Part shown: positions 11,759-23,683 of the stretch, in pieces
Layout: every line of letters starts with the position of its first letter
Position numbering within the stretch: position 1 is the first letter of the stretch
Origin: Desarmillaria ectypa
Lineage: Eukaryota > Basidiomycota > Agaricomycetes > Agaricales > Physalacriaceae
Length of the DNA stretch: 64,000 nucleotides
Direction: 5' to 3'
NCBI GenBank assembly: GCA_030407005.1
Contig: JAUDYN010000008.1
Span: 1,798,001 to 1,862,000, forward strand
Made by a program: the position numbers and the translations under genes
The notes under the pieces: model-generated
The model's database searches: none
Told to the model about the DNA's origin: nothing
The model's input: the letters and a program-made list of their open reading frames with translations, nothing else

Positions 11759-14555
11759 TCAGGTCTGACGTGTTTGAATGTTGAAAATGGCATCAAGATC
11801 GAACGTCGTTATTGAGGCAACGTTCTCATACCCACCCTGGGTGGCCACAAGGTTCCACAGCACGGCGGGGTTGCTGTGGATTTTGTCAAGTTCTGGGTCT
11901 CTTGGTTCGAGGGCACGGCTATCAAAGGACCAACTGTTAACATAGCCCGAGCTGACTCCGCGTCACGAACCTCATATGATACTGATCAATATCGTCGACG
12001 TCCAGTTTTGCCTTCAAATTTACGGCCCACTCCATCTTCAAAGTGAGCCATTGCTGACAAGCAGCACTGCTTTTAAACTTGTAGGGCAGCCAAGCCTGTT
12101 CCAATGCTATTCATCGTCAACAGGGGAAAATCGCGAGGTCCGGTGCCCACTCACTCCGAATTGTAGCACAGATAGTGCGGACAGGGAAAAAGTTGATTCT
12201 TCCCTCGGTAACTGCCTTCGAAAGACTGGTCTTGACTTGAGAAACATCATGAACGAGAGGGTCTATATTGACGATCATTGAGGACCATGGCAGTCCAAGA
12301 ATGGCGCATTCTCCTCACCGAGGATGGGGACCATTGGTCTTGACTTGAGTGCAACGGCTTGAACTATGCGGCGATATTCTCTGAAGTTGTCGAACACTGT
12401 TTCAAATACCCAGTGGTAGCTCTTATGTTTGACGGATAAGGCCTGATGTTTCACAGTGTGAGCACTTCAGTCAAGACAGAGTTGGGGTGTCACTTGCCAG
12501 AGCTGTACGCCTGAGCCGGTTGATCGGAGAAGCGACAACACCGTTGTAAATAGCAAAGGCGGAGTTGAAATCATAGTGCTTGAGACACACCTACGGAGGA
12601 CGTTCAGCTCTAGTCAAATACAACGTACATGCCACAAGACTCACCATTGCTACCTCCAGCCAGAACTCTATGAACTGGACACGACCCTCCAGCGACGACT
12701 CGTACAAGATAGAAATGGTGGCCCAGAATGTGAGCGACCTTCCCCAATGCACAAAACCCGCCCTGGTCGCTTTCCCCTCGGATTCATCGACTATCCACGA
12801 GCGGACAGCGCCCTCCGGCTCGATCTTTCTGAACAGTTTGGATGATTGGATAGTGATTTGCCGTGCAAGCTCCTGAACACCAGTATCGCTCATGAACAAG
12901 CACAACCTGGATGGCACTGTCTTGTCCGGAAGCAATGGAAAACGAAAGTTCGTGTCTTCAGGTGTCGGGAAAATGCCTCCGGACTCGATCTTACGATATC
13001 TATGCTCCAACCACTTGGATCGCGAGGCGCAGCCCGAGCCGACTTTGTCCAAACGTCTGTAGAGCTCCAACATCTCGCTGCCGGGACGACATTCGGGATG
13101 TCCCAGAAAATAGGCCTGGAAGATCTCGACGGCTTCGTAGTCGAGTGCCGGGTTCCAGTAATGGTCCATCCACAAGCAGATAATGTTCACGACGCGCTGC
13201 TCTGTAATTTCTTTCGATGCCGCCCAGACAACACGCTGCTGCTCAGTGAACTCATGGCCATGTTCGCCCATCCCCTGGAAGCGGTCTAAAAGGCCTCTGG
13301 CGAGTACGGCAGGTGTCGTAAAGTACCGGAAGCCGAAGAAGAATGTGTCGAGTACGCCTTCCTGCGTGACCTCGCGTGAGGTGACCTGCAATATGAGGGC
13401 TTGTAAGGTAGCACTCGTCAATTGCCCCTTTTCGTCGACTTGCATGGCTGCGTAATCCTCAGGCATAGGCATATCGATGCGGTCGCTGGGATCCTCGAAG
13501 TGATAGAGAGCGGACTGGCGAATGGCGTACGTTATTTGCACAGCTTGAGGTCTGTCGAAAGACTTGAAGGACTCGGTCGTGGACTCGGAAGTGAGTGTCG
13601 AAGTTGATGCTTGAGATCGAACTACACGGTGACCGCGTTCCGTAGCGAGCTTAAGGACACGTTGAATCTGTTGAGTGAGTTTCTTGCGCCGTGCAGGGAA
13701 ACTCGCTCGATTTGACGGAGTCGACAGGAGCGTGTCCGTACTACTGCTAGGTTCGTTGGCGAGCGGGATGTGACCAAGAGACGAAGTAGAACCGGAGACA
13801 GCGGTGGCGCTGGGGGTGGCCGGAGAACTCAGCTCGTCGTCATTAAGGACCTCTTCGACGATTACGCTCAGAGGGGAGATGCGAAGCTTAGGAGGCCGAA
13901 GCCTATGAGAATCCGGGCTCCCACTTTCGTCAACATCAGGCACTTTTGCGACGTCACCCTCTCTAGACAAATCGACAGGAAGGCCGGGAAGCGGCTTCGC
14001 ATCCGCTACCATACGGGCCACGATCTTGTGCAGTTCTTTGAGAGCCTTGAGTGTGGCACTGAACCAGAGCATCGAAGTGGCTAGGCGCATGCCGATGCTC
14101 AGCTCACCTTCTTCCTCCTGGACCTTTTTGCAAGCCCATGATCGGAAGTACTCCACAGAATCGACGACATTGTAGTACATGATACGGTATGTTGGGTCGT
14201 TCGTGTCCAGATAGGGCGTCTTTTCCAACGAGTAGAGAATATTCGTCGAAAGGCATGTGCAAAAAGTCACAGCGTAGGCCTCAAAGTCACTGATACTTTG
14301 GGTCGTTTCTGACGCTTCGCGTAGTCTTGTAATGACATGGATAAGCGAGGGATAGCGTTGGAGACATATCGGGACATTGGTGATGAGAGGAGGAGGCGCG
14401 GAGAATGACGGTGTCGGAGATGCAGGCTCTTTGCTGAAGAGGCTAGAGTCTGGGGGACTGGGGAGAGACGCCACAGGACCTGCTGCGGGGATGTGGATTT
14501 TGCAGTCGCTGATCTTTTTCAGTTTCTTCGGCTTGGATATCTGTAGGGATGCCAT
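11759..14555 (-). CDS. Ras guanine-nucleotide exchange factor (RasGEF/CDC25-like)
   Basis: Exchange factor loading GTP on a Ras-type small GTPase. Exon 1 (14555-12645) starts MASLQISKPKKLKKIS and carries a Ser/Pro-rich N-terminus, a RasGEF N-terminal (REM) motif at about residue 410 (TSATLQALILQVTSRE ... DTFFFGFRYFTTP), then the catalytic domain (DTGVQELARQITIQSSKLF ... FVHWGRSLTFWATISILYES ... VQFIEFWLEVAM). Intron 12591-12644, then exon 2 with LKHYDFNSAFAIYNGVVASP. Further exons read FREYRRIVQAVALKSRPMVP, INFFPVRTICATIR and a tail ending FNIQTRQT with the stop at 11759-11761. The splice pattern from 12500 to 11770 is only partly resolved and the region may carry lesions. An in-frame upstream ATG with a hydrophobic run exists but MASLQ fits better. 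Confidence 0.83.
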
Positions 14556-15437
14556 GGCTGAAGGTGAAGGTGAAGAGATAGCAAGAAAGTGAACCAAGTC
14601 AAAAACCAAGAGGAAGAGGAATATTTGAACCATCGAGGCAGTATGACAAATTGGTGTCCGGCTGCCACAATCACTCGGACTATTAGCCTTAAGCGACAAC
14701 AATACATATTGTATATTGTTTGACTTATTCTCGCCAGATGCATGGCACTCCGAGCTTCGACACACTTAGAGCTAAATTAGGATATCAAGCCAGTAGTGAT
14801 TTATCTTTAGCCTTGACAAAGTTACTGGACCTCGTGGCGGTCGTCATTGTGCTGTGCCAGTTTCTAGCATTCTGCGTAAGCTTGAACCGTCCTTTGTGAG
14901 CGTGTGAGCTACCGGTGCAGTACGGCTTTGGCCAGACGTTCATTTTTTACAGCAGCATGAAAGTCGCAACAAAAACCACTGTGGTCCCAGGCAAAGAAAG
15001 TCGCCGCCAAAGACAAGAATCTATCGCAACCTTGAACTCAAGTGGCGCTGGCTTCAAGCTATACTCGAGCTACACTTTAATAGCAATCGACCGAAAGTTA
15101 TCGAAGAGACCGCTTATTCGCTTATATTGAGGGTCAAGTATATCCGTCAGGTATCAGGATTTGCGTCGGATCCAGTTTAATGTTGACGGTCGAGATGGGC
15201 GTTGAGAAGGAAAAATGAAATTCGAGGGACGTCCTATTTTTGTCGGCGGTGATCATTAAAGCTGTGCCAGCACGTGGTGAATAAGACCTTAGGGAACCGG
15301 TCAGCAAGCGCTTAACCCAACCTCAACTCTGCGCACACGACGACAAGCTCAAGCACTGAGAAGGCGCTTAAACATCTCCGCGTCGTCGTCCATCACGACG
15401 ACAACGAGCAAGTACTGCCGCTTACTTTCCTTTCATC
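14556..15437. other. Divergent intergenic region, RasGEF / Rsp5
   Basis: 882 bases with the two promoters. A few short frames exist but none shows conserved protein features. No RNA gene or repeat seen. Confidence 0.5.
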
Positions 15438-18308
15438 ATGGCCAGCTCTAGCAGGTCGGTCATCGCATCCGTCTCACGGTCGCCAGGCGCTCATCTTTCT
15501 GAACAGATTGAATGATGCAGAACGGTCAATTCGAATGACTTGTATGCCTACTCAGCTCATACGAGGTCGAGATATCGGATGTGCTTACCATTAATTGCAG
15601 TATTTGGGGCCCATGGTCTCGTCAAGAGGGATCTTCTTGGCCTGCCTGATCCGTTTGCAGTCCTAACTATCGACGGGGATCAGAGGAACTCAACAAAAGT
15701 AACGAAAAAATCGCTCAATCCGTCATGGAATATCAGCTTCAATGTGTGAGTGGTATTCCCGTCCATCCTTCCCGTCCATTGACTCGTCGCAGAACCATTC
15801 ACCCATCATCCATGATCGCAATACAAGTATTCGATTACAAGAAATTCAAAAAACGAGATCAAGGTGTGTTTTAGTACAGCCATGGACCCTGTTCAGCCGC
15901 TTACGTTGTAAACTTCAAGGATTCCTTGGCGAAATTAATATTCCGGCCTCTGAAGCCATTTATTGTGTTAAGAACCACCATGGTATCCTTCTCTGTGTTT
16001 TTCTTCTTCTTTGATTACGTTCTCATTATTATGTTTGTATCAGAAATGATATCAAGGGAACTAACCATGCCATCTAACAACGTGCCTGTTTATGGAAAAC
16101 TCGTATTTGGGTTTTCGGAACCGACGGAACCCGTTCCATCAGCACCTGCTGCAACTGACACAGATACTTTCACCATGTCTGCATCAGAAGCAGCACAGTT
16201 GTCCGCCACTGCTTCCAGCAGCCAAGGGCCACGGTCTGCCATGCATGTCGGCGATGACGATCACTTGAGGTCATCGACATCGCGACAGCCACAGCAGGAG
16301 CAGCCACAGGCACATCAACAGGAGCAGCCACTCTCCTCTTCGCCGTCTCTTCGATCATCTGCGAGCCATGCTACTCTGAATGCCTCACCTCGATTCTCCC
16401 GACAAGATGCAAATCAACGACCCGCTTCTCAGACTGCTGCACAGCAGCGGAACGTTGAGGAGGATGCCAGCAGTCCCCTTCCTGCAGGATGGGAACGCAG
16501 ATACGATCCTCAAGGTCGTCCATACTATGTCGATCACAATACTCGAAGCACGACCTGGCATCGGCCCAGACCGAATGGCCAACCTGCTCCTCTTTCCCCT
16601 GTACCCCAGATCCAATCAACACAGCAGACGACAGCACCCGTACGACGTACTACTCTTGTTGCATCCAATCCGCCCACTGTCACCGATATTCCCCTTCCAC
16701 TGGGATGGGAGGAGCGCCGGACGCCGGAAGGTCGTCCATATTTTGTTGATCATCACACTAGAACAACAACTTGGGTTGATCCACGACGTGCCAACCAGCC
16801 TGTTGCTCCACCCACCAACGCTCATCAACTTGGTCCCCTTCCTTCGGGATGGGAGATGCGTTTAACCTCCACAGGACGTGTCTATTTCGTGGACCATAAT
16901 ACGCGAACCACGTCATGGGAAGACCCTAGACTTCCAGGAGTTGTGGATGATAATGCACCTCAATACAAGCGAGATTACCGACGGAAGGTAATTTACTTCC
17001 GCAGTCAGCCTAAGATGCGCGTATCTGCTGGCAAATGCGATGTCAGGGTTAGACGTGCGCGGATATTGGAGGATAGTTACACCACCGTGATGGCACAAAA
17101 TCCGGCGGACTTGAAAAGGCGGCTTCTCGTTAATTTCGAGGGAGAGGATGGGTTAGACTATGGTGGTGTGGGCAGGTAATCCTTGTCGTTTCTCAGTTGA
17201 TTTTCAGGACTAAGAGGCTCCAGGGAATGGTTTTTCCTTCTGTCGCACGAGATCTTCAATCCCTGCTATGGATTGTTCGAGTACTCGACACACGACAACT
17301 ATACTCTCCAAATCAACCCAGCATCCGGGATCAACCCAGACCATCTGAGTTATTTCAAGTTTATTGGTCGCTGTTTAGGTTTGGCAATCTTCCATCGTCG
17401 ATTCTTAGATGTGTATTTTGTTCCGAGCTTCTACAAAATGATGCTAGGCAAGCACATGACATTAGCGGATTTGGAGAGCGTGGATGCCGATCTCCATCGC
17501 TCATTAGTCTGGATGCTGTAAGTTATCAAGTTAAGTTATCCAGCATACTTTTCACTAATATGGCCCAGGGACAACGATATAACTGACGTTCTCGATGAGA
17601 CATTCACTATGACCGAAAACCGGTTTGGCGAATTGGTGACTGTCGAGTTGAAGTCTGGAGGGGAAAACATACAGGTCACAGAGGCGAACAAGATTGAATA
17701 TGTTGATGCGGTTGTTGCTTACCGTATATCAACCCGAGTGAAGGATCAGTTCCAGTCCTTTATGGAGGGCCTATTAGAACTGATACCTGTCGACCTTGTT
17801 AGTGTGTTTGACGAGCGGGAGCTAGAGCTACTGATTGGTGGCATGGCTGAAATTGATGTGTATGTTTTTAGACACGTTTCCATAACAAGACTAACATTTT
17901 GCTTTTTCAGGGACGACTGGACTAAGTTTACAGATTACCGTGGATACGAAAAGACCGACCAAGTCATTGAATGGTTTTGGCAATGCATTCGTTCTTGGCC
18001 TGCAGAGCGTAAATCACGACTACTGCAGTTCACGACTGGTACTTCACGCGTACCGGTAAATGGGTTCAAAGATCTTCAAGGATCGGACGGCCCTCGGCGA
18101 TTCACCATTGAGAAATCTGGTGACCCGCAAGGATTGCCCAGGAGCCACACGTGCTTTAATCGATTGGATTTGCCGCCGTACCAGGATTATGAAAGTTTGG
18201 AGACGAAACTGATATATGCTATCGAGTATGTGTTTCGTAACATCTGACTTCTCGTGTCTGATCATCACCTGTTTCCACAGAGAGACGGAAGGCTTCGGGC
18301 AGGAGTAG
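15438..18308 (+). CDS. RSP5: Rsp5/NEDD4-type HECT E3 ubiquitin ligase
   Basis: Membrane-associated ubiquitin ligase acting on PY-motif adaptors, endocytosis and sorting. Domain order is the canonical one. A C2 domain spans about 15600-16080 ([20 protein letters not shown] ... [14 protein letters not shown]). Three WW domains follow: [40 protein letters not shown] and [20 protein letters not shown]. The HECT domain starts near 16960 ([19 protein letters not shown]). Intron 17176-17223 joins GGVGR to [13 protein letters not shown]. The catalytic cysteine sits in [13 protein letters not shown] near 18150. Last exon reads ETEGFGQE and stops at 18308, the usual C-terminus. The N-terminal exon ([11 protein letters not shown]) is the weak part: its donor site was not resolved, so the true start may differ. 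Confidence 0.93.
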
Positions 18309-18526
18309 ATGTCAACCTGGTATACCATTTTTTCCCCCTGGAATGTAACATTAACTGTACGATGCTCCATTTTATAATAATCATCTTGTGGTAACTAAAT
18401 GTACCAATCAATTTGAACGGAAAGTTTGCAAAATGGTGCCGGCAGATACGGACCGGAAAGGCACGTGCAAGGAGCCAATCACGGCCAGGGACGCGTCTAG
18501 ATGCAAACCTTCCTACCCAAACTACA

Positions 18527-19433
18527 ATGACTGCTGTCTCTCCAGAGCCAGCCGCCGGCCCAAGCTACGACTCCTATCTGGACACCGTCGAGGGAGAAAT
18601 AAACTTCTTTCGTTCTCTGATGAGGACAAGGCCAGTGGGCATTAACTGCTACTTCCATGTCATGGCTATGCGATTCTCAATTCACCAAGACTCGGGCCAG
18701 TGGGTATCAATAGAGGGCATCTGGACCAAACTGAGGTCGCTGTACGATATTGAGGCTCTTAATGCTATAGTAAGACGCGCTTTTCTTTGGCCTAGTTTCC
18801 ACCTTACATACAGACAGGATGTCGAGATAGACGGATATCAATCGCCCAAATCTAACAGCTCCACACCAATACCCATTCCATCTCCAAAACCCGGCGACGA
18901 CTTCACGAATCACCCTTTCTTTAAAGAAGAATACTCTCTTCCTTACGACGAATATATCGAGAACCTGATCGCTACGCGTCGTATGCGCGCCACACCGTCA
19001 GTTGCATCCCCGACGCCTTCTCCTACCGCCCAGAAAAAAACAAAAGGTAGACGGAAAGGAAAGACGACGAAGTCACAGGCCAACTATGCGGGTCTTGTGG
19101 GAGGTGATAGCGATAGTAGTGCGCTGACACAGGAGAGTGGTGATGAGGGTGCTCCAACTCCAAGGGAAAGCGTCGTCACTGGAACTGACGGAGGAACAGA
19201 GGATGTTGAAGATGAGGACGTGGAAATGCACGAACCGTCTCCAGGTACGTTTGAATATTCGTTGTTCTTTGTGTTATATTCTCATTTTAACTTTAGCTCC
19301 CTCGGCGACGACGAAAGGCACGAAGCCAAAAGCCAAATCTGCAACGGCAGCAGCGAAACGGGCCGCTTCTGCAGCGAGGGCCCGTGCGGCTCAAGCAGCT
19401 CAACGCGCAAACAAGGCGAAGAAGAAAAAGTAG
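18527..19433 (+). CDS. EAF7: EAF7/CT20-family NuA4 histone acetyltransferase subunit
   Basis: Subunit of the NuA4 chromatin-modifying complex (MRGBP relative). Exons 18527-18769, 18818-19244 and 19297-19433 encode 268 residues with consistent phases. The CT20 core lies at residues 20-80: EINFFRSLMRTRPVGINCYF then IWTKLRSLYDIEALNAI. A stretch with FKEEYSLPYDEYIENLIATR follows, then a Lys-rich patch, an acidic patch (EDVEDEDVEMHE) and an Ala/Arg/Lys-rich C-terminus ending ANKAKKKK. That core-plus-charged-tail layout is typical. An in-frame upstream ATG at 18413 is possible; 18527 is chosen because conservation begins soon after. Confidence 0.82.
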
Positions 19434-19877
19434 CATACCTAGCAATCGGCTGCGCATGTCTTTCAATTTTCCTTATGGCTCTTTCACGCCAGTTGGGTCA
19501 AGGTGGAGCTTTCTTTCAACCCTCTTTCCTAGGGATAAGGAAAGGGCAATAGGTTGTATAACGATAGCTTTTTTCTCTAATGACATACAGCATTACCGTA
19601 CCACGTTTGTACGCCCTTGCCTTGTGCTATTGTATATTCAAAGTAGCGCAACGGTTGTGTCCGCATGATTCAAATTCAGACAGCTCTTCCAGACATAATC
19701 AGACGCCCGCCTAGGCTTGGCGTACAGATAGTGGTTCCATCAGAGGTCCGGCCTAGATGACTAAAAGTATCACCGTTGAGAATGCCGTTCGAATGTCGAC
19801 TGCAATCAACTAGTCCAGTAAACCATCGAAATCCAACTTTTATTTCGACCAGCAGTCCCAATGCGCAAAGGGCCGCC
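19434..19877. other. Convergent 3' region, EAF7 / RING-like gene
   Basis: 444 bases between two gene ends; both 3' UTRs expected. Short frames here are uncompelling. Nothing else seen. Confidence 0.5.
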
Positions 19878-21417
19878 CTACACAAATACGCCAATGATGC
19901 CTTCACCTTTGACCTTATCAGGTCCCCAAATGCCATCTGTCTTAACGCTTGTATGTACTCGTCCACATCCGTTTACCGGGCAAGTCCACTGGTGCTCCGC
20001 CTCGACCTCTGACTTGGCTTTGCCCTTCCGCTTGAGTATCGAAGGTATAATCCGTTGCAGGAGCCCAGCATTCGCCTTGTGGCTGGACCGCAACCTTGAC
20101 CTGATAGTGTTTGTCTCCTCCGTGGTGTCTACCGTCTCTGCACTTGCTGTCGCCTTTTCCTTCCCTTTCCCTGATTCAACAGAAACATCCTGAGGCGGAG
20201 CTTGAGGCACCGAAAGCCGGTCAGCGCACTTGCCATCGATCAGGTGCCCACATCTGAGTGACCAAATTCTTCGCCTCCTCTGAACCTTCGTAGTTCCGCT
20301 GCCACTCTGATACAAAGGCTCATTGCAGTTGGCACAGACAAGAGTCGCCTGCAAGTTGAGGCCTGAAGGGGGAGCCGAAGTAGCAGCAATTGCTGCAGCT
20401 GAACCTGAAGAACTGCTGGCAACGGGTTCTTCGTCGTCAATGATAATAGGGTTAGACACAGATGTAGTGAATGGAGAAGACTCGGTTGTTGGTGGGGCGA
20501 AATCAAAGGTAAAACCAGGCTCCGGCAGACCAGGATGTGTATATTGAGGTTTGTAATCCACCTCGGGCGATTGCGAATGAGCCATGAAGTTCCGGCGAGT
20601 TCTGAAATATACGTCCCCCATCGCGTATTCATCGTGCAGCTCAGCTGGGAAGAGGAGGAAGTTCAGGTGACGCATAGTATTGTCGTCGTGTGCATCATGG
20701 TCCAACGCGAGAGAATTGACTCCGTTGCCTATTTGCATTCTTCGCAGATCCCGCCTGCGCCGTATCCCACTCTGTACATGTGTCTGCAGACGCCGTTCAC
20801 GTTCCCGCTGCTCCTCCGCACGCCGGGCTTGTCCCGTAGACATGGTAGCACCGCCAAGAGTGATTCGGGGCAGACGACGTGGACGACCTGCATCCAAGGA
20901 ATTGGCCCTAGACGGGGCAGTTGCCGGGGTCGATGCTCCATGAAATTGGACTTCGAAACCGAACGGGTCGGGCCTGGCTAATACCGGAGTGGCTATTGGA
21001 TGCGGAGGAGGCTCGCGACGCATTGGGAACATGGAGAAGCGAGCAGGGATAGGTGGGATGGGAGGAATGACTTCGATATCAGGATCTGGTGGAGGTGGTG
21101 AGAACAGCCGCCGTATGGCAGCTGCTCCTGCCATCATTCAATACGACTGTTCAACCCGCAAACGATGGAAACCTACCCCGACGCGTATGATTGCTTCCGG
21201 ATGCCACTGGCCGCTCTATTTCCTCTATGTCGTTGTCATCAAGCAAGGAGATGAAGTCAGGAGATGTTCGTTGGCGCTGAGCAGGTCTGGAAGGTGCATC
21301 CTCCCACAGGTCAACATCGATGACCTCGATGTCAGGCTCTCTGGGTCGCCGTTGTGGTATAACCGCTGGTGCAGGTGATACAGGGAGGAATGGAGGAAGT
21401 TCTACAATGGTCGACAT
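19878..21417 (-). CDS. RING-like zinc-binding protein with SUMO-interaction-like motifs
   Basis: Two exons (21417-21177 and 21127-19878; 49-base intron 21128-21176) give 496 residues. The N-terminal third holds hydrophobic-acidic clusters resembling SUMO-interacting motifs: DIEVIDVDLWED, DPDIEVIPP, and NPIIIDDEE near residue 325. The C-terminal part holds paired metal-ligand-like residues in RING order: CANC, then LRCGHLIDGKC, then CPVNGCGRVH. Spacing is wider than in a standard RING and one ligand of the middle cluster is not obvious, so it is RING-like at best. Between them lies an Arg-rich stretch (RRAEEQRERERRL). Combined, the layout recalls SUMO-targeted ubiquitin ligases (RNF4/Slx8), but that function is inference. 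A start nine codons upstream (21444) is also in frame. Confidence 0.72.
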
Positions 21418-22334
21418 TTCGCCGTGGTGGTGGTCGCTTTTCAAGCGCGAGTCTCACGTCACTCCATTTTTGGAGGCGGTCTTTGTCTTACATAAGCTTC
21501 GGGACCCGTCGCTGTTGCTGTATCTGGACTACGCGACGCTTAGGGCTGCTCCTCTCTGCCAGACATTCGACTAAGCTGGTTGAGGAAACACTCGAAAATA
21601 ATTACGAAGAATTACCGATATGCAGGCAAAGTGTTTGTGCGTACTTTTCTTTCCGTAATCCCTGGAGCCTGGAGCTAGAGCTGAGGAGTCACTCCAAATG
21701 CCATGCCGGGTGCCACTGCACAATAATACAGTGTCTTGGAACTGAACCCCCTTCTTCATTTGAATCATTTCCGCTCATGTATCAAGACTGAACGTAACTT
21801 GCGATCTTTCCTCTTAATATCCGATCCCGATAATTGGAGCGCTTCCATTTTGTGTCGACTTCTCGGCCAAATATCTAGCCTGCACTTTTTTAGTTCTTAG
21901 GATCAAGTAGCGTATTTATATACTTGAACGGAAATCTGCCAGTTTTTCCGTGGTCTGTTGTAAGATTTTCTGAGTTTTGCAGTTCGAATTCGGAGGCCTC
22001 CAGTCAAATATAAATGACGGCCCTTCGTTGGAGGAGACCATTGGCCGCCTCTGCTGATGTCCCTGACGTGGTGCATGACTTGTGTCCGGGATCCAACGGC
22101 CCGGTTCCCGACAACTCTTGCACAAGAACCATTAGCATCTATTTCAACGTGACGCGCCTCCGAAGTCCGGACCCCCCTCATTCGCCGGTCTTCCTTCTTC
22201 CTCACTTTCATTCTCGATCTTCCAATCTATACTACTTTTCCGTTCTTCGGGTATTCCTTGATTTCAGTCACGGAGGACTTCACCTATTTCATCCCCACAG
22301 CTCGCTTCTCTCTACATACCACCCTGCTTTGATC
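21418..22334. other. Divergent intergenic region, RING-like / DUF3605
   Basis: 917 bases carrying two promoters. A long overlapping frame at 22014-22535 appears to be chance: its real coding part is the DUF3605 exon starting at 22335. A CT-rich stretch at about 22180-22320 just upstream of that ATG looks like a fungal pyrimidine-rich promoter or leader. Confidence 0.5.
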
Positions 22335-23392
22335 ATGACTATAGAGACACCATTCTCAAATTTGTCCCCCGTTCCTCTGCGTACCGGTCCCCCGACCAAA
22401 GAGGAACTAATAGTGTACTACCCAGCCAAGTTCACGTGGAACCAGCTCAAGACCTTCGTCAATTCTGGGTACTTTTCGGACGACTCCGCTACATATCCCA
22501 CGCTAACTGAAGTCAAAGGGATCTTGGCCTTTTGAAGCGCGACAAGAAGCTTCAAGAACGGTACAACCTCTGGGCTAAAAGCATCAAACTCAAATACGGC
22601 TCTATCGGTAAGAACCATACATGATAGAAACACCTTTCTTGACTAGCACTCTAATACCAACAGTGAACTACCTCTTAAATTTCCGTCTCCAATGGGGAAA
22701 ACCCGATACCCTATCATTACTTACCTCCGCCTTGGATGACAAGGACCTACTGAGGAGCCACATAGATCCTCTAGACGCGGATACCTCCGTTGCAAAAGAC
22801 CTACCCCCCTTACCCGAGGACGCGCCGCCATACTTTACAGCTGACATTCCACCCGAATATATTAGTATCATCCAAAACGACTGGCCCTACTCCGGTGAGT
22901 TGTACCGTTTCCTTCTTTCCACAGACATACTTGATGTCCTGCCGCTGCGCACAGTACCATCCGATGTCGAACATACATTGATCTGGACACGTATTCCAAT
23001 ATATCATCCGGACATGATCGCAGATAGCATATCCGTGCGGATCGCGCAAGACGGCCTGTGGGGTTTTACAGGGAACACATCTCCCCCCCCTTCACCGTCA
23101 ACCCTTCATCTCTGTCTGCCTGCACTTTCTGAATGGGGCATCACTCGGGAGAAAATGATCGTTTCTACGAGATGCACCGAGGAGGAAGTGGCCTTGGTTA
23201 AACTGGCCGGCGAGAACGTAAACGAGTTTATTAAGAGGCGCTGGGCGGAAGCGGAGTGGGAAACCGCATGGTTCGTAAATCCTTTGGTAAGCGATGTTTT
23301 TGGTTTCCGAGACAAGCATTCATGTTGTTGGCTAGAGACTCCAGAGCGTACCAGGACTAGCACATATCCACGTTTTCGCGAGGCACAAATGA
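22335..23392 (+). CDS. DUF3605-family protein
   Basis: Fungal protein family of unknown function. Exons 22335-22468, 22519-22607, 22664-23286 and 23336-23392 code for 300 residues with matching phases. Family hallmarks are FTWNQLKTFVNSG, LGLLKRDKKLQERYNLWA near the N-terminus, VNYLLNFRLQWG in the middle, and the C-terminal junction WFVNP...RLQSVPGLAHIHVFAR, which only appears after removing the intron 23287-23335. Reading through that intron would give a false longer tail. No signal peptide or membrane segment is evident, so a soluble protein is likely. The start MTIETPFSNL is the first ATG in frame after the pyrimidine-rich leader. Confidence 0.87.
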
Positions 23393-23683
23393 TTTTGAAC
23401 GATTGTAAAGCCCTTTAGAGGAAAGATTGGAACTTTTTTTTGTTAGACTTTAGCGTTATGACCGTAATATTTGAAAGAGCAATTTTCGATGATTTTACTT
23501 ATCTATGGTCCGACCAAATCAGATGGGCTGGATACCATCACCGGGCGAATTTCACGCGCAGCAGAACATCTTTTATCATTGGACTAGCCATATGAACGCA
23601 ATAACAAAGATGCCCACGTGGACCTGCCTACAGTGTTTATAGACTGCTTTAAAGAAGAAAATGACTCGCATCTCGATCAGCAA

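Noticed and set aside
12210..12345. Repeated GGTCTTGACTTGAG word, considered as a regulatory repeat
   Set aside because: Two occurrences within coding-like sequence; too few and too short to call a repeat family.
12846..14084. Several plus-strand frames of 90-150 codons
   Set aside because: They are antisense to the single long RasGEF exon, which shows clear conserved domains on the other strand.
16371..16865. Minus- and plus-strand frames across the WW domains
   Set aside because: Shadows of the three WW repeats of the HECT ligase.
22014..22535. Long plus-strand frame upstream of and across the DUF3605 start
   Set aside because: Only the part from 22335 matches the family; the upstream part is a CT-rich leader and the frame reads through an intron at its end.
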